DNA from: Ruegeria lacuscaerulensis ITI-1157
GTDB lineage: Bacteria > Pseudomonadota > Alphaproteobacteria > Rhodobacterales > Rhodobacteraceae
Direction: 5' to 3'
Assembly: GCA_000161775.1 (NCBI GenBank)
Contig: GG704596.1
Coordinates: forward strand, 1,434,907 to 1,498,906
DNA length: 64,000 nt
This document shows positions 45,931-63,215 of the stretch, in pieces. Every line of letters begins with the position of its first letter. Positions within the stretch are counted from its first letter, which is position 1. The position numbers and the translations under genes were made by a program. The notes below the pieces were generated by a model. It was not told the DNA's origin. It ran no database searches and saw only the letters and a program-made list of their open reading frames with translations.

Positions 45931-48108
45931 ATGAGCGGGCAGATCACGCCGACTGCTGCAGCCTGTCCCGGGTGCATTGCCGCCCCGGCCGATGCTGCCC
46001 GTCCGGTTCCGCAGGATGCCCAGATCGCCCTGTCGCTGCCCGGCATCCACTGCTCGGCCTGTATCGCGAATGTCGAGCAGGCACTTAGCGCAGTACCGGG
46101 CGTGCAGGATGCGCGGGTCAACCTGACGTTGAAACGGGCGCTGGTCAAAGCCGCGCCGGACCTGCGCGCTGCCGATCTGATCCCGGTGCTGGAACAGATC
46201 GGATACGAGGCGCATGAGCTGGATCCGGGCGCGCTGTCCGCCACTCAGGCCGACAAGGCCGGGCGCGATCTGCTGATGCGGCTGGCGGTTGCCGGCTTTG
46301 CCTCGATGAACGTGATGCTGCTGTCGGTGTCGGTCTGGTCCGGGGCCACGGATGCGACACGCGACATGTTCCACTGGATCTCGGCGGCGATCACGCTGCC
46401 GGCGATCGCCTTCTCGGCCCAGCCCTTTTTCGAAAACGCCTGGAGCGCGCTGCGCGTCCGCCGCCTGAACATGGACGTGCCGATCGTGCTGGCGATCGTG
46501 CTGGCGCTGGTCACGTCGCTGTGGGAAACCGCGCTGAGCGGCAAGCATGCCTATTTCGATGCGGCCCTGACGCTGACTTTCTTTCTGCTGGCCGGGCGGT
46601 ATCTGGATTACCGCACCCGTGCCGCAGCCCGTTCGGCGGCCGAGGAATTGACGGCGCTCGAGGTTCCGCGCGCCATTCGTCTGCGCAACGGCGCCGAGGA
46701 GGAGGTCGGCGTCGCGGCGCTGAATGTGGGTGACCTGATATTGGTGCGCCCGGGCGCCCGGATGCCCGTGGACGGCCAGATCGTGTCGGGCCGGTCCGAG
46801 TTGGACCGGTCGCTGCTGACCGGCGAGACGCTGCCCGTGTTCGCGCAACCCGGCACGCAGGTCAGCGCCGGCGAGGTGAACCTGACCGGCCCGTTGACCA
46901 TCCGCGCCACGGCGGTGGGCGAGGACACTTCGCTGCACCGGATGGCCGATCTGGTGGCCATCGCCGAATCCGGGCGGTCGCGCTATACCTCGCTGGCCGA
47001 CAAGGCGGCCAAGCTTTACGCGCCCGGCGTGCATATTCTGTCGGCGCTCAGCTTCGTGGGCTGGTATATCTATTCCGGCGATATTCGCACGGCGCTGAAC
47101 ATCGCCGCGGCGGTGCTGATCATCACCTGCCCCTGTGCGCTGGGGCTGGCGGTTCCGGCGGTGACGACGGCGGCATCGGGGCGCTTGTTCCGCAAGGGGA
47201 TGCTGATCAAGCACGCCACGGCGCTGGAACGTCTGGCCCAGGTCGATACGGTCGTGTTCGACAAGACCGGCACGCTGACGGCGGGAACGCCGGACCTGGT
47301 GAACCTGCCCGAAATCGCCCGAGAGGATCTGGCCATTGCGCTGGCGCTGGCCGAGGCGTCTACGCATCCCTTGTCGGTTGCCTTGGCGCGCGCCGCGCGG
47401 GATGCGGGGATCACCCCGGCAGATGTGTCCGACCTCTCCGAGATTCCGGGCTTTGGCACCGAGGGGCGCCTTGCCGGACAGAGGGTGCGTCTGGGGCGTG
47501 CGGAATGGGTGGGCGCACCGGATAGCGCAGAAACCACGGCCTGGCTGGCGGTGGGGGATTGCGCGCCCGTTGCGTTCCGCTTTGTGGACAGCCTGCGCCC
47601 GGGGGCAGCCGAGGCGGTGCGCGCCCTGCGTGACAGCGGCAAGGATGTCATCCTGATCTCGGGCGACACGGCGACCGCGGTGCAGGCTTTGGCCGACAAG
47701 CTGGGCATCGAAACCTGGATCGCCCGGGCCCTGCCGCAGGACAAGGCGGCCCATGTCCAGACTCTGACCGATCAGGGCCATCGCGTTCTGATGGTGGGCG
47801 ACGGGCTGAATGACACGGCGGCGCTGGCGGCGGCGCATGTGTCGATTTCTCCGGCCTCGGCGCTGGACGCGGCGCGGGTGGCCTCGGATATCGTGCTGCT
47901 GGGCACCGATCTGTCGCCGATCGCCGATGCCTGCCGGACGGCAGAGAAAGCCACGAAACGGATTCGCGAAAACTTCCGGATCGCGACCATCTACAACGTG
48001 ATCGCAGTGCCGCTGGCGGTGGCGGGTCTGGCGACGCCCCTGATCGCGGCCTTGGCGATGTCGACTTCGTCAATTACCGTTTCCCTGAACGCTCTTCGCC
48101 TGAGGTGA
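45931..48108 (+). CDS. ccoI: Copper-exporting P1B-type ATPase CcoI (FixI)
   Basis: 725 residues. N-terminal ACPGCIAAP and a heavy-metal domain with GIHCSACIANVEQAL. The membrane metal site is ITCPCALGLAVPA, the phosphorylation motif DKTGTLTAG, the TGE loop LLTGETLPV and the hinge MVGDGLNDTAAL. It moves Cu(I) across the membrane for cbb3 biogenesis. ccoS follows five bases after its stop. Confidence 0.96.
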   Translation: MSGQITPTAAACPGCIAAPADAARPVPQDAQIALSLPGIHCSACIANVEQALSAVPGVQDARVNLTLKRALVKAAPDLRAADLIPVLEQIGYEAHELDPGALSATQADKAGRDLLMRLAVAGFASMNVMLLSVSVWSGATDATRDMFHWISAAITLPAIAFSAQPFFENAWSALRVRRLNMDVPIVLAIVLALVTSLWETALSGKHAYFDAALTLTFFLLAGRYLDYRTRAAARSAAEELTALEVPRAIRLRNGAEEEVGVAALNVGDLILVRPGARMPVDGQIVSGRSELDRSLLTGETLPVFAQPGTQVSAGEVNLTGPLTIRATAVGEDTSLHRMADLVAIAESGRSRYTSLADKAAKLYAPGVHILSALSFVGWYIYSGDIRTALNIAAAVLIITCPCALGLAVPAVTTAASGRLFRKGMLIKHATALERLAQVDTVVFDKTGTLTAGTPDLVNLPEIAREDLAIALALAEASTHPLSVALARAARDAGITPADVSDLSEIPGFGTEGRLAGQRVRLGRAEWVGAPDSAETTAWLAVGDCAPVAFRFVDSLRPGAAEAVRALRDSGKDVILISGDTATAVQALADKLGIETWIARALPQDKAAHVQTLTDQGHRVLMVGDGLNDTAALAAAHVSISPASALDAARVASDIVLLGTDLSPIADACRTAEKATKRIRENFRIATIYNVIAVPLAVAGLATPLIAALAMSTSSITVSLNALRLR

Positions 48109-48113
48109 CCTGA

Positions 48114-48272
48114 ATGGAAGTGCTGGTCTATCTGATCCCGATTTCCCTGTTTCTGGGCGGCGTTGGCCTTGTGGCCTTCATTTATACCGTGCGCACCAAC
48201 CAGTACGATGATCCCGAAGGCGACGCCAGCCGCATCCTGAGCAACCAGTGGGACGATCACCCCAAGCCGTGA
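48114..48272 (+). CDS. ccoS: cbb3 oxidase maturation protein CcoS
   Basis: 52 residues: MEVLVYLIPISLFLGGVGLV starts one membrane helix, followed by the family motif TNQYDDPEGDASRIL and a polar tail. Five bases after ccoI. CcoS is needed for insertion of redox centres into the oxidase. Confidence 0.95.
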   Translation: MEVLVYLIPISLFLGGVGLVAFIYTVRTNQYDDPEGDASRILSNQWDDHPKP

Positions 48273-48351
48273 CGGCGTCGCCGACGGCCCTTGAAATTGC
48301 CGCAATGCCCGGTTATGTCCGGCCCATCCGCTAGCAGAGAGATCAAGCCTC

Positions 48352-48549
48352 ATGGCCACCACAAACCCGATCCAGTTCATTCAGCAAGTCCGTGCCGAAG
48401 TCGCAAAGGTCGTCTGGCCGACCCGGCGCGAGGTGCTGCTGACCACGGTCATGGTGTTCATCATGGCGGCGCTGACCGCCGTGTTTTTCGCGCTGGTCGA
48501 TCTGGGCATCCGCGGCGGGCTGCAACTGATCCTGGGCGCGTTCAATTAA
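48352..48549 (+). CDS. secE: Preprotein translocase subunit SecE
   Basis: 65 residues: [20 protein letters not shown] is the amphipathic SecE signature, followed by one membrane helix ([20 protein letters not shown]). The short, single-helix form is normal outside enterobacteria. No tRNA-Trp precedes it. Confidence 0.96.
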   Translation: MATTNPIQFIQQVRAEVAKVVWPTRREVLLTTVMVFIMAALTAVFFALVDLGIRGGLQLILGAFN

Positions 48550-48670
48550 GGCGACCGCGCGGGTGTTTCCTGCGCCGGAAGCGCACCCTAGAGCGGCATC
48601 TTCGGGTACTGCCCTCTTGCACAGCGCGCGATGTCGGTTTAGGTGACGCGGTACCTTTCGGGATGGGCGT

Positions 48671-48699
48671 GCGGCGATTCGGGCTGCGCGCCGCTTTTT
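48671..48699 (+). terminator. Hairpin with T-run between secE and nusG
   Basis: GCGGCG (48671-48676) and CGCCGC (48689-48694) are followed by TTTTT (48695-48699), 93 bases before nusG. Either a terminator for secE or an attenuator of nusG. Confidence 0.55.
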
Positions 48700-48791
48700 A
48701 TTCCGGATCACGCGGCAGGCCCGCGACAGAGTTTCAATTCCGGTGCGTCGCCCGACGCGGCGCGCCAAAGGCAGATAAGGACGGCAGGTTC

Positions 48792-49325
48792 ATGGCGAAA
48801 CGGTGGTACTCGGTCAGCGTTTTTTCGAATTTCGAAAAGAAGATCGCAGAGCAGATCCGCGCGGCTGTGGCCGAACAGGGCCTTGAGGACGAGATCGACG
48901 AGGTTCTGGTGCCCACCGAAGAGGTGATCGAGGTGCGCCGCGGCAAGAAGGTCACGACCGAGCGCCGTTTTATGCCCGGTTACGTTCTGGTCCACATGGA
49001 AATGTCGGACAAGGGCTATCACCTGATCAACTCGATCAACCGGGTCACCGGTTTTCTGGGCCCGCAGGGCCGCCCGATGCCCATGCGCGACGCCGAGGTG
49101 AACCAGATCCTCAACCGCGTGCAGGAAGGCGAGGAAGCGCCGCGCACTCTCATCAGCTTCGAGGTGGGCGAGAAGGTCAAGGTCAACGACGGCCCGTTCG
49201 AGGATTTCGACGGCATGGTCGAAGGCGTGGACGAAGAGAACCAGAAGCTGAAGGTTTCGGTTTCGATCTTCGGCCGCGAAACCCCGGTCGAGCTGGACTT
49301 TACCCAGGTGACCAAGCAGGGCTGA
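48792..49325 (+). CDS. nusG: Transcription termination/antitermination factor NusG
   Basis: 177 residues. NGN domain ([45 protein letters not shown]) and C-terminal KOW domain ([20 protein letters not shown]). It links RNA polymerase to Rho or ribosomal S10. ATG 48792 gives the family length. A strong terminator follows, so nusG is cut off from the rplKA genes. Confidence 0.97.
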   Translation: MAKRWYSVSVFSNFEKKIAEQIRAAVAEQGLEDEIDEVLVPTEEVIEVRRGKKVTTERRFMPGYVLVHMEMSDKGYHLINSINRVTGFLGPQGRPMPMRDAEVNQILNRVQEGEEAPRTLISFEVGEKVKVNDGPFEDFDGMVEGVDEENQKLKVSVSIFGRETPVELDFTQVTKQG

Positions 49326-49352
49326 GGGGATTTTTCTTTCAGGGCCAGTTTC

Positions 49353-49388
49353 GCGCCGCATTGGATTGGCCAATGCGGCGCTTTTTTT
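49353..49388 (+). terminator. Intrinsic terminator of nusG
   Basis: GCGCCGCATTGG (49353-49364) and CCAATGCGGCGC (49370-49381) form a perfect 12-base stem followed by TTTTTTT. Confidence 0.95.
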
Positions 49389-49580
49389 GTTTGATTTTGT
49401 TTTGGTCGATCGTGCTTGAATGAAAGGGAGGGATTGCGTTCGACCCTTACCTTGAGTGTACGGACACTTCGCCTGTTTTTTTGGGTGGTCCGTGCATATG
49501 TAATTTTGACAACTGATAAATTTCTTAGGGTTGGCGATTTAGTTCTGCCCTTACAATACATTGCTTGGGGCATACGTTTC

Positions 49581-50327
49581 ATGAGAAAACCAAGAGTTTT
49601 TGTGGATAGTTCAGTTTTTCATCATGCCATCGAATTTCAGGGCAGATGGGAAGATACGGGTGTGGTGTTGTGGGGCGGGCGAAACGGAGTTCCTGTTCAA
49701 ACGGGCCGTATCGTCAGTTCATGGGAGCCAATAGAAATAAAACTCGAAAAAGGCGGACCTCAGGGCAAGTACATCGCTGCCTTGGCTTTGGCCTTCCAAA
49801 AAGGGTAATGGGAGGCACGCACAAGTGAAGCATTGTGCATAGAGAGATATTTCCCTGCGTATTCTGGCAACCGCATCCGCAGGAATCGGGGCGCGAACTA
49901 CGGTGATGTCTCTTGGTTTGCGAAGGTCGAATGCCGCGGCCATGTGACACTGGAGGAGTTATCTTTCACTGTTCCAGGTCAGACCGAGCCTATAGATCTG
50001 CTTCGACATCTTCTGAACAATTCTCATGATGGAGAATACTTAGAAATCCGCAGAGCGCTTGAAAAAGCTGGCTCCGCCAATAGGGCAAGCCAGGATGCTT
50101 GGCGCATTAACACTGCCATACGCTTGAAGATGGATAAGTTTCTGACTTGCGACGCCCGACTGGTTGGTCAAGCGAGTAGCATCACCGACCCAACACTGAG
50201 AAAGAAGATACTGGATGTCCTCGCCCTGCCCAGCGAATTGTGCCGTCTAATGGGGCTGGTTGAGTTGTCCGATGCCGAACTGAAAGAACTGGCGAAGACG
50301 CTGGGCATGCTGGGCATATGGATTTGA
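49581..50327 (+). pseudogene. PIN-like protein interrupted by one ochre codon
   Basis: From ATG 49581 the frame reads RKPRVFVDSSVFHHAIEFQG and reaches TAA at 49806-49808. In the same frame it resumes WEARTSEALCIERYFPAYSG and runs to TGA at 50327, including AIRLKMDKFLTCDARLVGQA. The N-terminal FVDSS and the late FLTCDARLV resemble the acidic residues of PIN nucleases, but the family call is weak. Translation could restart at a TTG at 49833. The segment is much richer in A/T than its neighbours and lies between nusG and rplK, so it was probably acquired. Confidence 0.6.
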
Positions 50328-50569
50328 GCCCGGGTCAATTATTGTGTTGATATTGGCGTCAAAGCCGAAATGAGATCTGGCCGGGGTATTTTCTTCGCCA
50401 ACGGCTGCAAGGCTACTGACAGCAAAGGGCCGTGCGACCTCCCGCCGGCTGCCCCTTGCCAACTCCATCGTTCCGCTGTAAACGCCGCCCCTATCGTCTT
50501 CGGGCGAGATTCTCTCGTGGGAGATCGCAGGGATCGCGATTCCGGATCGGACCACGCAACGCAAACCGG
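50328..50569. other. Gap before rplK, no gene seen
   Basis: About 240 bases with no convincing reading frame. The left part is A/T-rich, like the preceding PIN-like gene; the right part is of normal composition. The promoter of rplKA should lie here, but I could not place it with confidence. Confidence 0.5.
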
Positions 50570-50585
50570 GTGAAACGCGTTTCAC
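50570..50585 (+). promoter_or_regulatory. Perfect palindrome in the rplK leader
   Basis: GTGAAACGCGTTTCAC is a perfect 16-base palindrome, 21 bases before the rplK ATG. In RNA it forms a hairpin just ahead of the ribosome-binding site (GAAAGGA). It may take part in L1 feedback or be a DNA operator. Confidence 0.5.
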
Positions 50586-50606
50586 CTATGTTGAAAGGAA
50601 AACCAA

Positions 50607-51056
50607 ATGGCCAAGAAGCTTGCTGGTACGATGAAGCTGCAGGTTCCTGCAGGTCAGGCGAACCCGTCGCCGCCGGTTGGTCCGGCGCTGGGTCAGCGTG
50701 GCATCAACATCATGGAATTCTGCAAGGCGTTCAACGCCAAGACCGCAGACATGGAGCCCGGCGCTCCGTGCCCGACCGTGATCACCTACTATCAGGACAA
50801 GTCCTTCACCATGGACATCAAGACGCCGCCCGCGTCTTACTACCTGAAGAAGGCGGCCGGTCTGAAGCCGGTCGGCAAGCGTAACCGCCCCCGTGGCGCG
50901 GAGAACCCCGGTCGTGAGACCGTGGCAACCGTGACCACCAAGCAGGTGCGTGAAATCGCCGAAGCCAAAATGAAGGATCTGAACGCGACCGACATCGAAG
51001 GCGCAATGAAGATCATCCTGGGCTCGGCCCGTTCCATGGGCATCGAGGTGAAGTAA
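50607..51056 (+). CDS. rplK: 50S ribosomal protein L11
   Basis: 149 residues. It starts [40 protein letters not shown] is the thiostrepton/GTPase-centre signature, and the rRNA-binding C-terminal domain ends [11 protein letters not shown]. Length is normal. rplA starts one base after its stop. Confidence 0.98.
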   Translation: MAKKLAGTMKLQVPAGQANPSPPVGPALGQRGINIMEFCKAFNAKTADMEPGAPCPTVITYYQDKSFTMDIKTPPASYYLKKAAGLKPVGKRNRPRGAENPGRETVATVTTKQVREIAEAKMKDLNATDIEGAMKIILGSARSMGIEVK

Positions 51057-51057
51057 G

Positions 51058-51756
51058 ATGGCAAAACTCGGTAAACGTACCCGCGCAGCGCGCGAAGCCG
51101 TCGCCGGCAAGGAAAACCTGTCGGTCGAGGAAGCTGTCAAACTGGTCAAGGCCAACGCGACCGCCAAGTTCGACGAAACCATCGAAATCGCCATGAACCT
51201 GGGTGTCGACACCCGCCACGCAGACCAGATGGTGCGCGGCGTCGTCGGTCTGCCGAACGGCACCGGCAAGGACATTCGCGTTGCCGTTTTCGCCCGCGGC
51301 CCCAAGGCCGACGAGGCTAAAGAGGCCGGTGCGGACATCGTCGGCGCCGAGGACCTGATGGAAAGCATCCAGGCCGGCAACATCGATTTCGACCGTTGCA
51401 TCGCGACCCCGGACATGATGCCGATCGTCGGCCGTCTGGGCAAGATCCTGGGCCCCCGCAACCTGATGCCGAACCCCAAGGTCGGCACCGTGACCATGGA
51501 CGTGAAGGCGGCCGTGGAAGCAGCCAAGGGCGGTGAGGTTCAGTTCAAGGCGGAAAAAGGCGGCGTCGTGCATGCTGGCGTCGGCAAAGCGTCCTTCGAC
51601 GAAGAAAAGCTGGCTGAAAACGTCCGTGCTTTCATCTCGGCCGTGGCCAAGGCCAAGCCGTCGGGCGCCAAAGGCACCTACATGAAGAAAATCGCGCTGA
51701 GCTCGACCATGGGCCCCGGCGTGACCGTGGACGTGGCCGAAGCTGCCACCGAATAA
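51058..51756 (+). CDS. rplA: 50S ribosomal protein L1
   Basis: 232 residues: [20 protein letters not shown] at the start and the L1 signature [21 protein letters not shown]1 forms the mobile stalk near the E site and represses its own operon in many bacteria. A strong terminator follows, so rplKA is separate from rplJL. Confidence 0.98.
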   Translation: MAKLGKRTRAAREAVAGKENLSVEEAVKLVKANATAKFDETIEIAMNLGVDTRHADQMVRGVVGLPNGTGKDIRVAVFARGPKADEAKEAGADIVGAEDLMESIQAGNIDFDRCIATPDMMPIVGRLGKILGPRNLMPNPKVGTVTMDVKAAVEAAKGGEVQFKAEKGGVVHAGVGKASFDEEKLAENVRAFISAVAKAKPSGAKGTYMKKIALSSTMGPGVTVDVAEAATE

Positions 51757-51779
51757 ACCGCAAGACGTTGCGGGATTTC

Positions 51780-51816
51780 AAGCCCCGGGTGGCCATGCCG
51801 CCCGGGGCTTTTCTTT
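51780..51816 (+). terminator. Intrinsic terminator of rplKA
   Basis: AAGCCCCGGG (51780-51789) and CCCGGGGCTT (51801-51810) pair perfectly, then TTCTTT. Confidence 0.9.
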
Positions 51817-51819
51817 GTC

Positions 51820-53094
51820 TCAGGAAACGGCGTGGCCAGAAAAGGAACGTGACGCAATTTCACGCACGCGCAGCTTGTCCGCCTCCAGGGTCAGATCGCG
51901 CTCCGCAATAGACAGGGCTTGCTTTGCCGCAGCGCGGGCGGATGTCGCCATGGACGGGTTCTGCCGCAGCGCCAGCCGGGCGAGCGCGTCCAGAACAGCC
52001 TCGTGCACCTCAACCTTGTTGCCGGCATCCCTTGAAATGGCCGCGTAGGCGTCGCGCAGGAACACTTCGATCGGGATCTCGGGAGCGTGGACTCGCGGGA
52101 ACCGGGGTTCCTTCGTCTGCGGAGATGTCGTACCAAGTGGCAGCAGAACCCGCAGCAGACTTTCGACCATCTGCACCGCCGTCATGGGGTCATTGACGCC
52201 CGGCGAGAGCGCGCGTTGAGCGATTTCGGAAAGAGTTTGGACACCGAAACGCGGATCTTGATCAAAGTTGCGCTCAGTCCCGATCACGAATGCTTCTCGA
52301 ATTGTTGAACTGTCCATCTTCCGGGTAGTTTTCGCCAAGGGCTCGCCTTCGGCGACGAACTGACCCGGCAGGGCCAAGATCCAGATTTCGCAGTCATTCT
52401 CCTCGGCGCAGGCATTCAGCATGCCCACATCTATGTGCCGCACGTTGCCGGTCGAACTGGCGCATACGTCGTGACCGGCCTGGGGAATTGCCGTCTCGGA
52501 TTGGTAGGGGATTGCGCCGAGGCATGGCAGCTCGATTGCTCGGGCCATCGTGTCCGCGGCGTTCTTCTCGATCTTCTGGGCCGTCTCGGAAATACTGCCA
52601 TAGCCAGGCAGTTGGTCGATCCAGACCAGAAGAGCAAGTGTCACCAGGAAAATGACCGCCAGCGTGAACGCCAATGCAACTGCGATGGATTGCTGCGTGT
52701 AGACATTGGTTTCTATCAGGATCAGCGACACAAGTGCGAATATGAAGGCCCCCAGGAAGGTCGCCAGCACGTTCTGCGATACACTGTCCTCCTCGATCAC
52801 TTGCTGCGCGCGCGGAGATGACTGGTTCGAAGCCCATCGCTGGGCCGCGACCATGATCGAAAGCGAAAAGGTCGTGACGGCCAGCATCGAGGAGGCGAGG
52901 ATGCCGAGGATTTTCGCGACGGCCTCGGTGCTGAGCCGCTGAACAAGGAAATCCGGCACGAGGCTGCCCATGTAGGTTCCGACCCCTGCGCTGACCACGG
53001 CAAGCGCTGCGATCAGGCTGGTTCGCACCCACAATTGGCGAGAGATCCGGCGAAACAGGAACTGGGGTTTTGAGATGGATTTCAACTTGATCAT
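51820..53094 (-). CDS. DUF2254 family membrane protein
   Basis: 424 residues. Four membrane helices in the first 165 residues (for example SLIAALAVVSAGVGTYMGSL and VALAFTLAVIFLVTLALLVW), then a soluble domain with LPGYGSISETAQKIEKNAAD, PCLGAIPYQSE and SEIAQRALSPGVNDPMTAVQ, as in DUF2254. The function is unknown. It is on the opposite strand between rplA and rplJ, which are usually adjacent. Its composition is lower in GC than the ribosomal genes. This looks like an insertion that split the ribosomal operon. Confidence 0.88.
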   Translation of the reverse strand: MIKLKSISKPQFLFRRISRQLWVRTSLIAALAVVSAGVGTYMGSLVPDFLVQRLSTEAVAKILGILASSMLAVTTFSLSIMVAAQRWASNQSSPRAQQVIEEDSVSQNVLATFLGAFIFALVSLILIETNVYTQQSIAVALAFTLAVIFLVTLALLVWIDQLPGYGSISETAQKIEKNAADTMARAIELPCLGAIPYQSETAIPQAGHDVCASSTGNVRHIDVGMLNACAEENDCEIWILALPGQFVAEGEPLAKTTRKMDSSTIREAFVIGTERNFDQDPRFGVQTLSEIAQRALSPGVNDPMTAVQMVESLLRVLLPLGTTSPQTKEPRFPRVHAPEIPIEVFLRDAYAAISRDAGNKVEVHEAVLDALARLALRQNPSMATSARAAAKQALSIAERDLTLEADKLRVREIASRSFSGHAVS

Positions 53095-53276
53095 CCGTCA
53101 ATCCTGTTCGGGATGCCGGCCATTGTCCACCGGTTTGGTAAACGGGCCAAATTTGCGCTTGGAAACCCTGCCCATCTGCCCTAAAGAGAGCTGCGAGGTA
53201 AAGCGTGCGATTCGTCGTGCGCTTTATTTCGTTTCGTCCAAGACGGTGGGTGGGTCCATCTGGCCCCTTAATTCCC

Positions 53277-53420
53277 TGCCTGAGACGGGTAAGACCAAAG
53301 ACTTCGAGGGTCCCGCCCTCGGGCGATAGTTTGGCTCCACCCCGTATCACGGACCTGAACGCCGGAGCGCAAGCTGCGGCAAAATTGAGCCGGGATGAAG
53401 TTTCGTCCCAAACTTGGAGA
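53277..53420 (+). promoter_or_regulatory. Putative L10 leader of rplJL
   Basis: The leader before rplJ contains CCTGAGACGGGTAAGACC (from 53279) and GAGGGTCCCGCCCTC (53306-53320), which can fold into paired arms. L10(L12)4 binds such a leader to control its own synthesis in other bacteria. The match is from memory. The promoter lies somewhere in 53095-53276, which contains no gene. Confidence 0.45.
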
Positions 53421-53425
53421 GAACT

Positions 53426-53944
53426 GTGGATAGAGCCCAGAAAGAGAAAGTGGTCGAGGAACTCGGCCAGATCTTCGAAAGCTCTGGCGTCGTGGTGGTT
53501 GCTCACTACGCCGGTCTGACAGTTGCCGAAATGCAGGACCTGCGTGCGCGTGCTCGTGACGCCGGTGGGTCTGTGCGTGTTGCCAAGAACAGGCTCGCCA
53601 AGATCGCCCTCGAGGGTAAGCCATGTGCAAGCATCGCTGACCTGCTGACGGGTATGACCGTTCTGACCTATTCCGAGGACCCCGTGGCAGCAGCCAAGGT
53701 GGCCGAGGACTTCGCCAAGGAGAACAAGAAGTTCGAAATCCTTGGCGGTGCAATGGGCGAGAACGCTCTGGACCGCAAAGGCGTCGAAGCCGTTTCGAAA
53801 ATGCCGTCTCGCGAGGAGCTCATTGCTTCGATCGTGGGCTGCATTGGCGCACCTGCTTCGAACATCGCCGGCGCGATTGGCGCACCTGCAAGCAACATCG
53901 CAAGCATCCTTTCCACCATCGAAGAGAAGGCGGAAGCTGCGTAA
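53426..53944 (+). CDS. rplJ: 50S ribosomal protein L10
   Basis: 172 residues from GTG 53426, with GGAGA six bases upstream. [35 protein letters not shown] and the C-terminal stalk helix that carries L12 dimers ([20 protein letters not shown]) are present. The repeat [20 protein letters not shown] is within this helix. Confidence 0.97.
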   Translation: MDRAQKEKVVEELGQIFESSGVVVVAHYAGLTVAEMQDLRARARDAGGSVRVAKNRLAKIALEGKPCASIADLLTGMTVLTYSEDPVAAAKVAEDFAKENKKFEILGGAMGENALDRKGVEAVSKMPSREELIASIVGCIGAPASNIAGAIGAPASNIASILSTIEEKAEAA

Positions 53945-54023
53945 GCGGTTGGCACTGAATGATCTGCGTGGGGCGCATGCCCTGACGTTGGAACACACAC
54001 TGTAAACGGAAAGAGCTGATACA

Positions 54024-54401
54024 ATGGCTGATCTGAAGAAACTGGCAGAAGAGATCGTTGGTCTGACCCTGCTGGAAGCACAAGAACTGAAAACCATCCT
54101 CAAGGACGAGTACGGCATCGAGCCCGCAGCTGGCGGCGCCGTCATGGTCGCAGCTGGTGGCGATGCCGCCGGTGGCGCAGCCGAGGAAGAGAAGACCGAA
54201 TTCGACGTCGTTCTGAAGAACGCCGGCGCTTCGAAAATCAACGTGATCAAAGAAGTTCGCGGCATCACCGGCCTGGGCCTGAAAGAAGCCAAGGAACTGG
54301 TCGAAGCCGGCGGCAAGATCAAAGAAGCTGTGTCGAAAGACGAAGCCGAAGAGATCAAAGGCAAGCTGGAAGCAGCTGGCGCCGAGGTCGAGCTGGCCTA
54401 A
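54024..54401 (+). CDS. rplL: 50S ribosomal protein L7/L12
   Basis: 125 residues: N-terminal dimerisation helix ([20 protein letters not shown]), Ala/Gly-rich hinge, and C-terminal domain with [20 protein letters not shown] and [20 protein letters not shown] that binds translation factors. It follows rplJ by 79 bases. Confidence 0.98.
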   Translation: MADLKKLAEEIVGLTLLEAQELKTILKDEYGIEPAAGGAVMVAAGGDAAGGAAEEEKTEFDVVLKNAGASKINVIKEVRGITGLGLKEAKELVEAGGKIKEAVSKDEAEEIKGKLEAAGAEVELA

Positions 54402-54485
54402 GTCGGTTCGCTGGTGCATCGCTGAAGCACCGCAAATTCTGGCTGGGTCCGGAGAAATCCGGGCTCAGCCGAACCTGTCTCAGAA

Positions 54486-54512
54486 AGGGCCCCTTGTGGC
54501 GGGGTGTTTTCT
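54486..54512 (+). terminator. Possible attenuator between rplL and rpoB
   Basis: GGGCCCC-TTGTGGC-GGGGT followed by GTTTTCT (54486-54512), in the 251-base leader of rpoB. Partial termination here would give the usual excess of L7/L12 over RNA polymerase. Confidence 0.35.
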
Positions 54513-54652
54513 AAGACGCGGTTCGCGGATCGGGAGGCCGCCACTCGGGACGGTGGCCATGAATTGATCCGGACGTGTCGTCTCGTATGGAAAAGGTGCC
54601 GGAGCCCGGCGGTGCCTTTCTCCGCTGAGAATATCGAAAGGTGACATCTGAC

Positions 54653-58789
<4,137 letters not shown>

Positions 58790-58841
58790 GGGCCGCGCGC
58801 CCTTTCTCCCGTCCCCCCTTCCGCAAGATTTGAGGTAACAA

Positions 58842-63083
<4,242 letters not shown>

Positions 63084-63103
63084 TCGACGGATCAATGAAG
63101 CAC

Positions 63104-63135
63104 AAAGGCCCCGCAGATGCGGGGCCTTTTCTTTT
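63104..63135 (+). terminator. Intrinsic terminator of rpoBC
   Basis: AAAGGCCCCGC (63104-63114) and GCGGGGCCTTTT (63119-63130) with a 4-base loop and a T-rich tail. Confidence 0.95.
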
Positions 63136-63215
63136 CCACGGCGTGTTGCGGAATATTGACTCCGCCCTTCCGGTTCGGGCCAATGAGCCGTTGAACTCCG
63201 ATTGGATATACTCCG

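Noticed and set aside
44109..46244. 711-codon minus-strand frame opposite ccoG-ccoH-ccoI
   Set aside because: Crosses three genes with strong family motifs on the plus strand; no motif of its own.
48273..48351. Possible tRNA-Trp upstream of secE, a frequent arrangement
   Set aside because: No cloverleaf, anticodon stem or T-loop (GTTCGA) in the ccoS-secE gap.
49416..49580. N-terminal extension of the PIN-like frame back to 49416
   Set aside because: The ATG at 49581 begins the recognisable sequence. The upstream part is A/T-rich and includes promoter-like TACAAT, so it is more likely leader.
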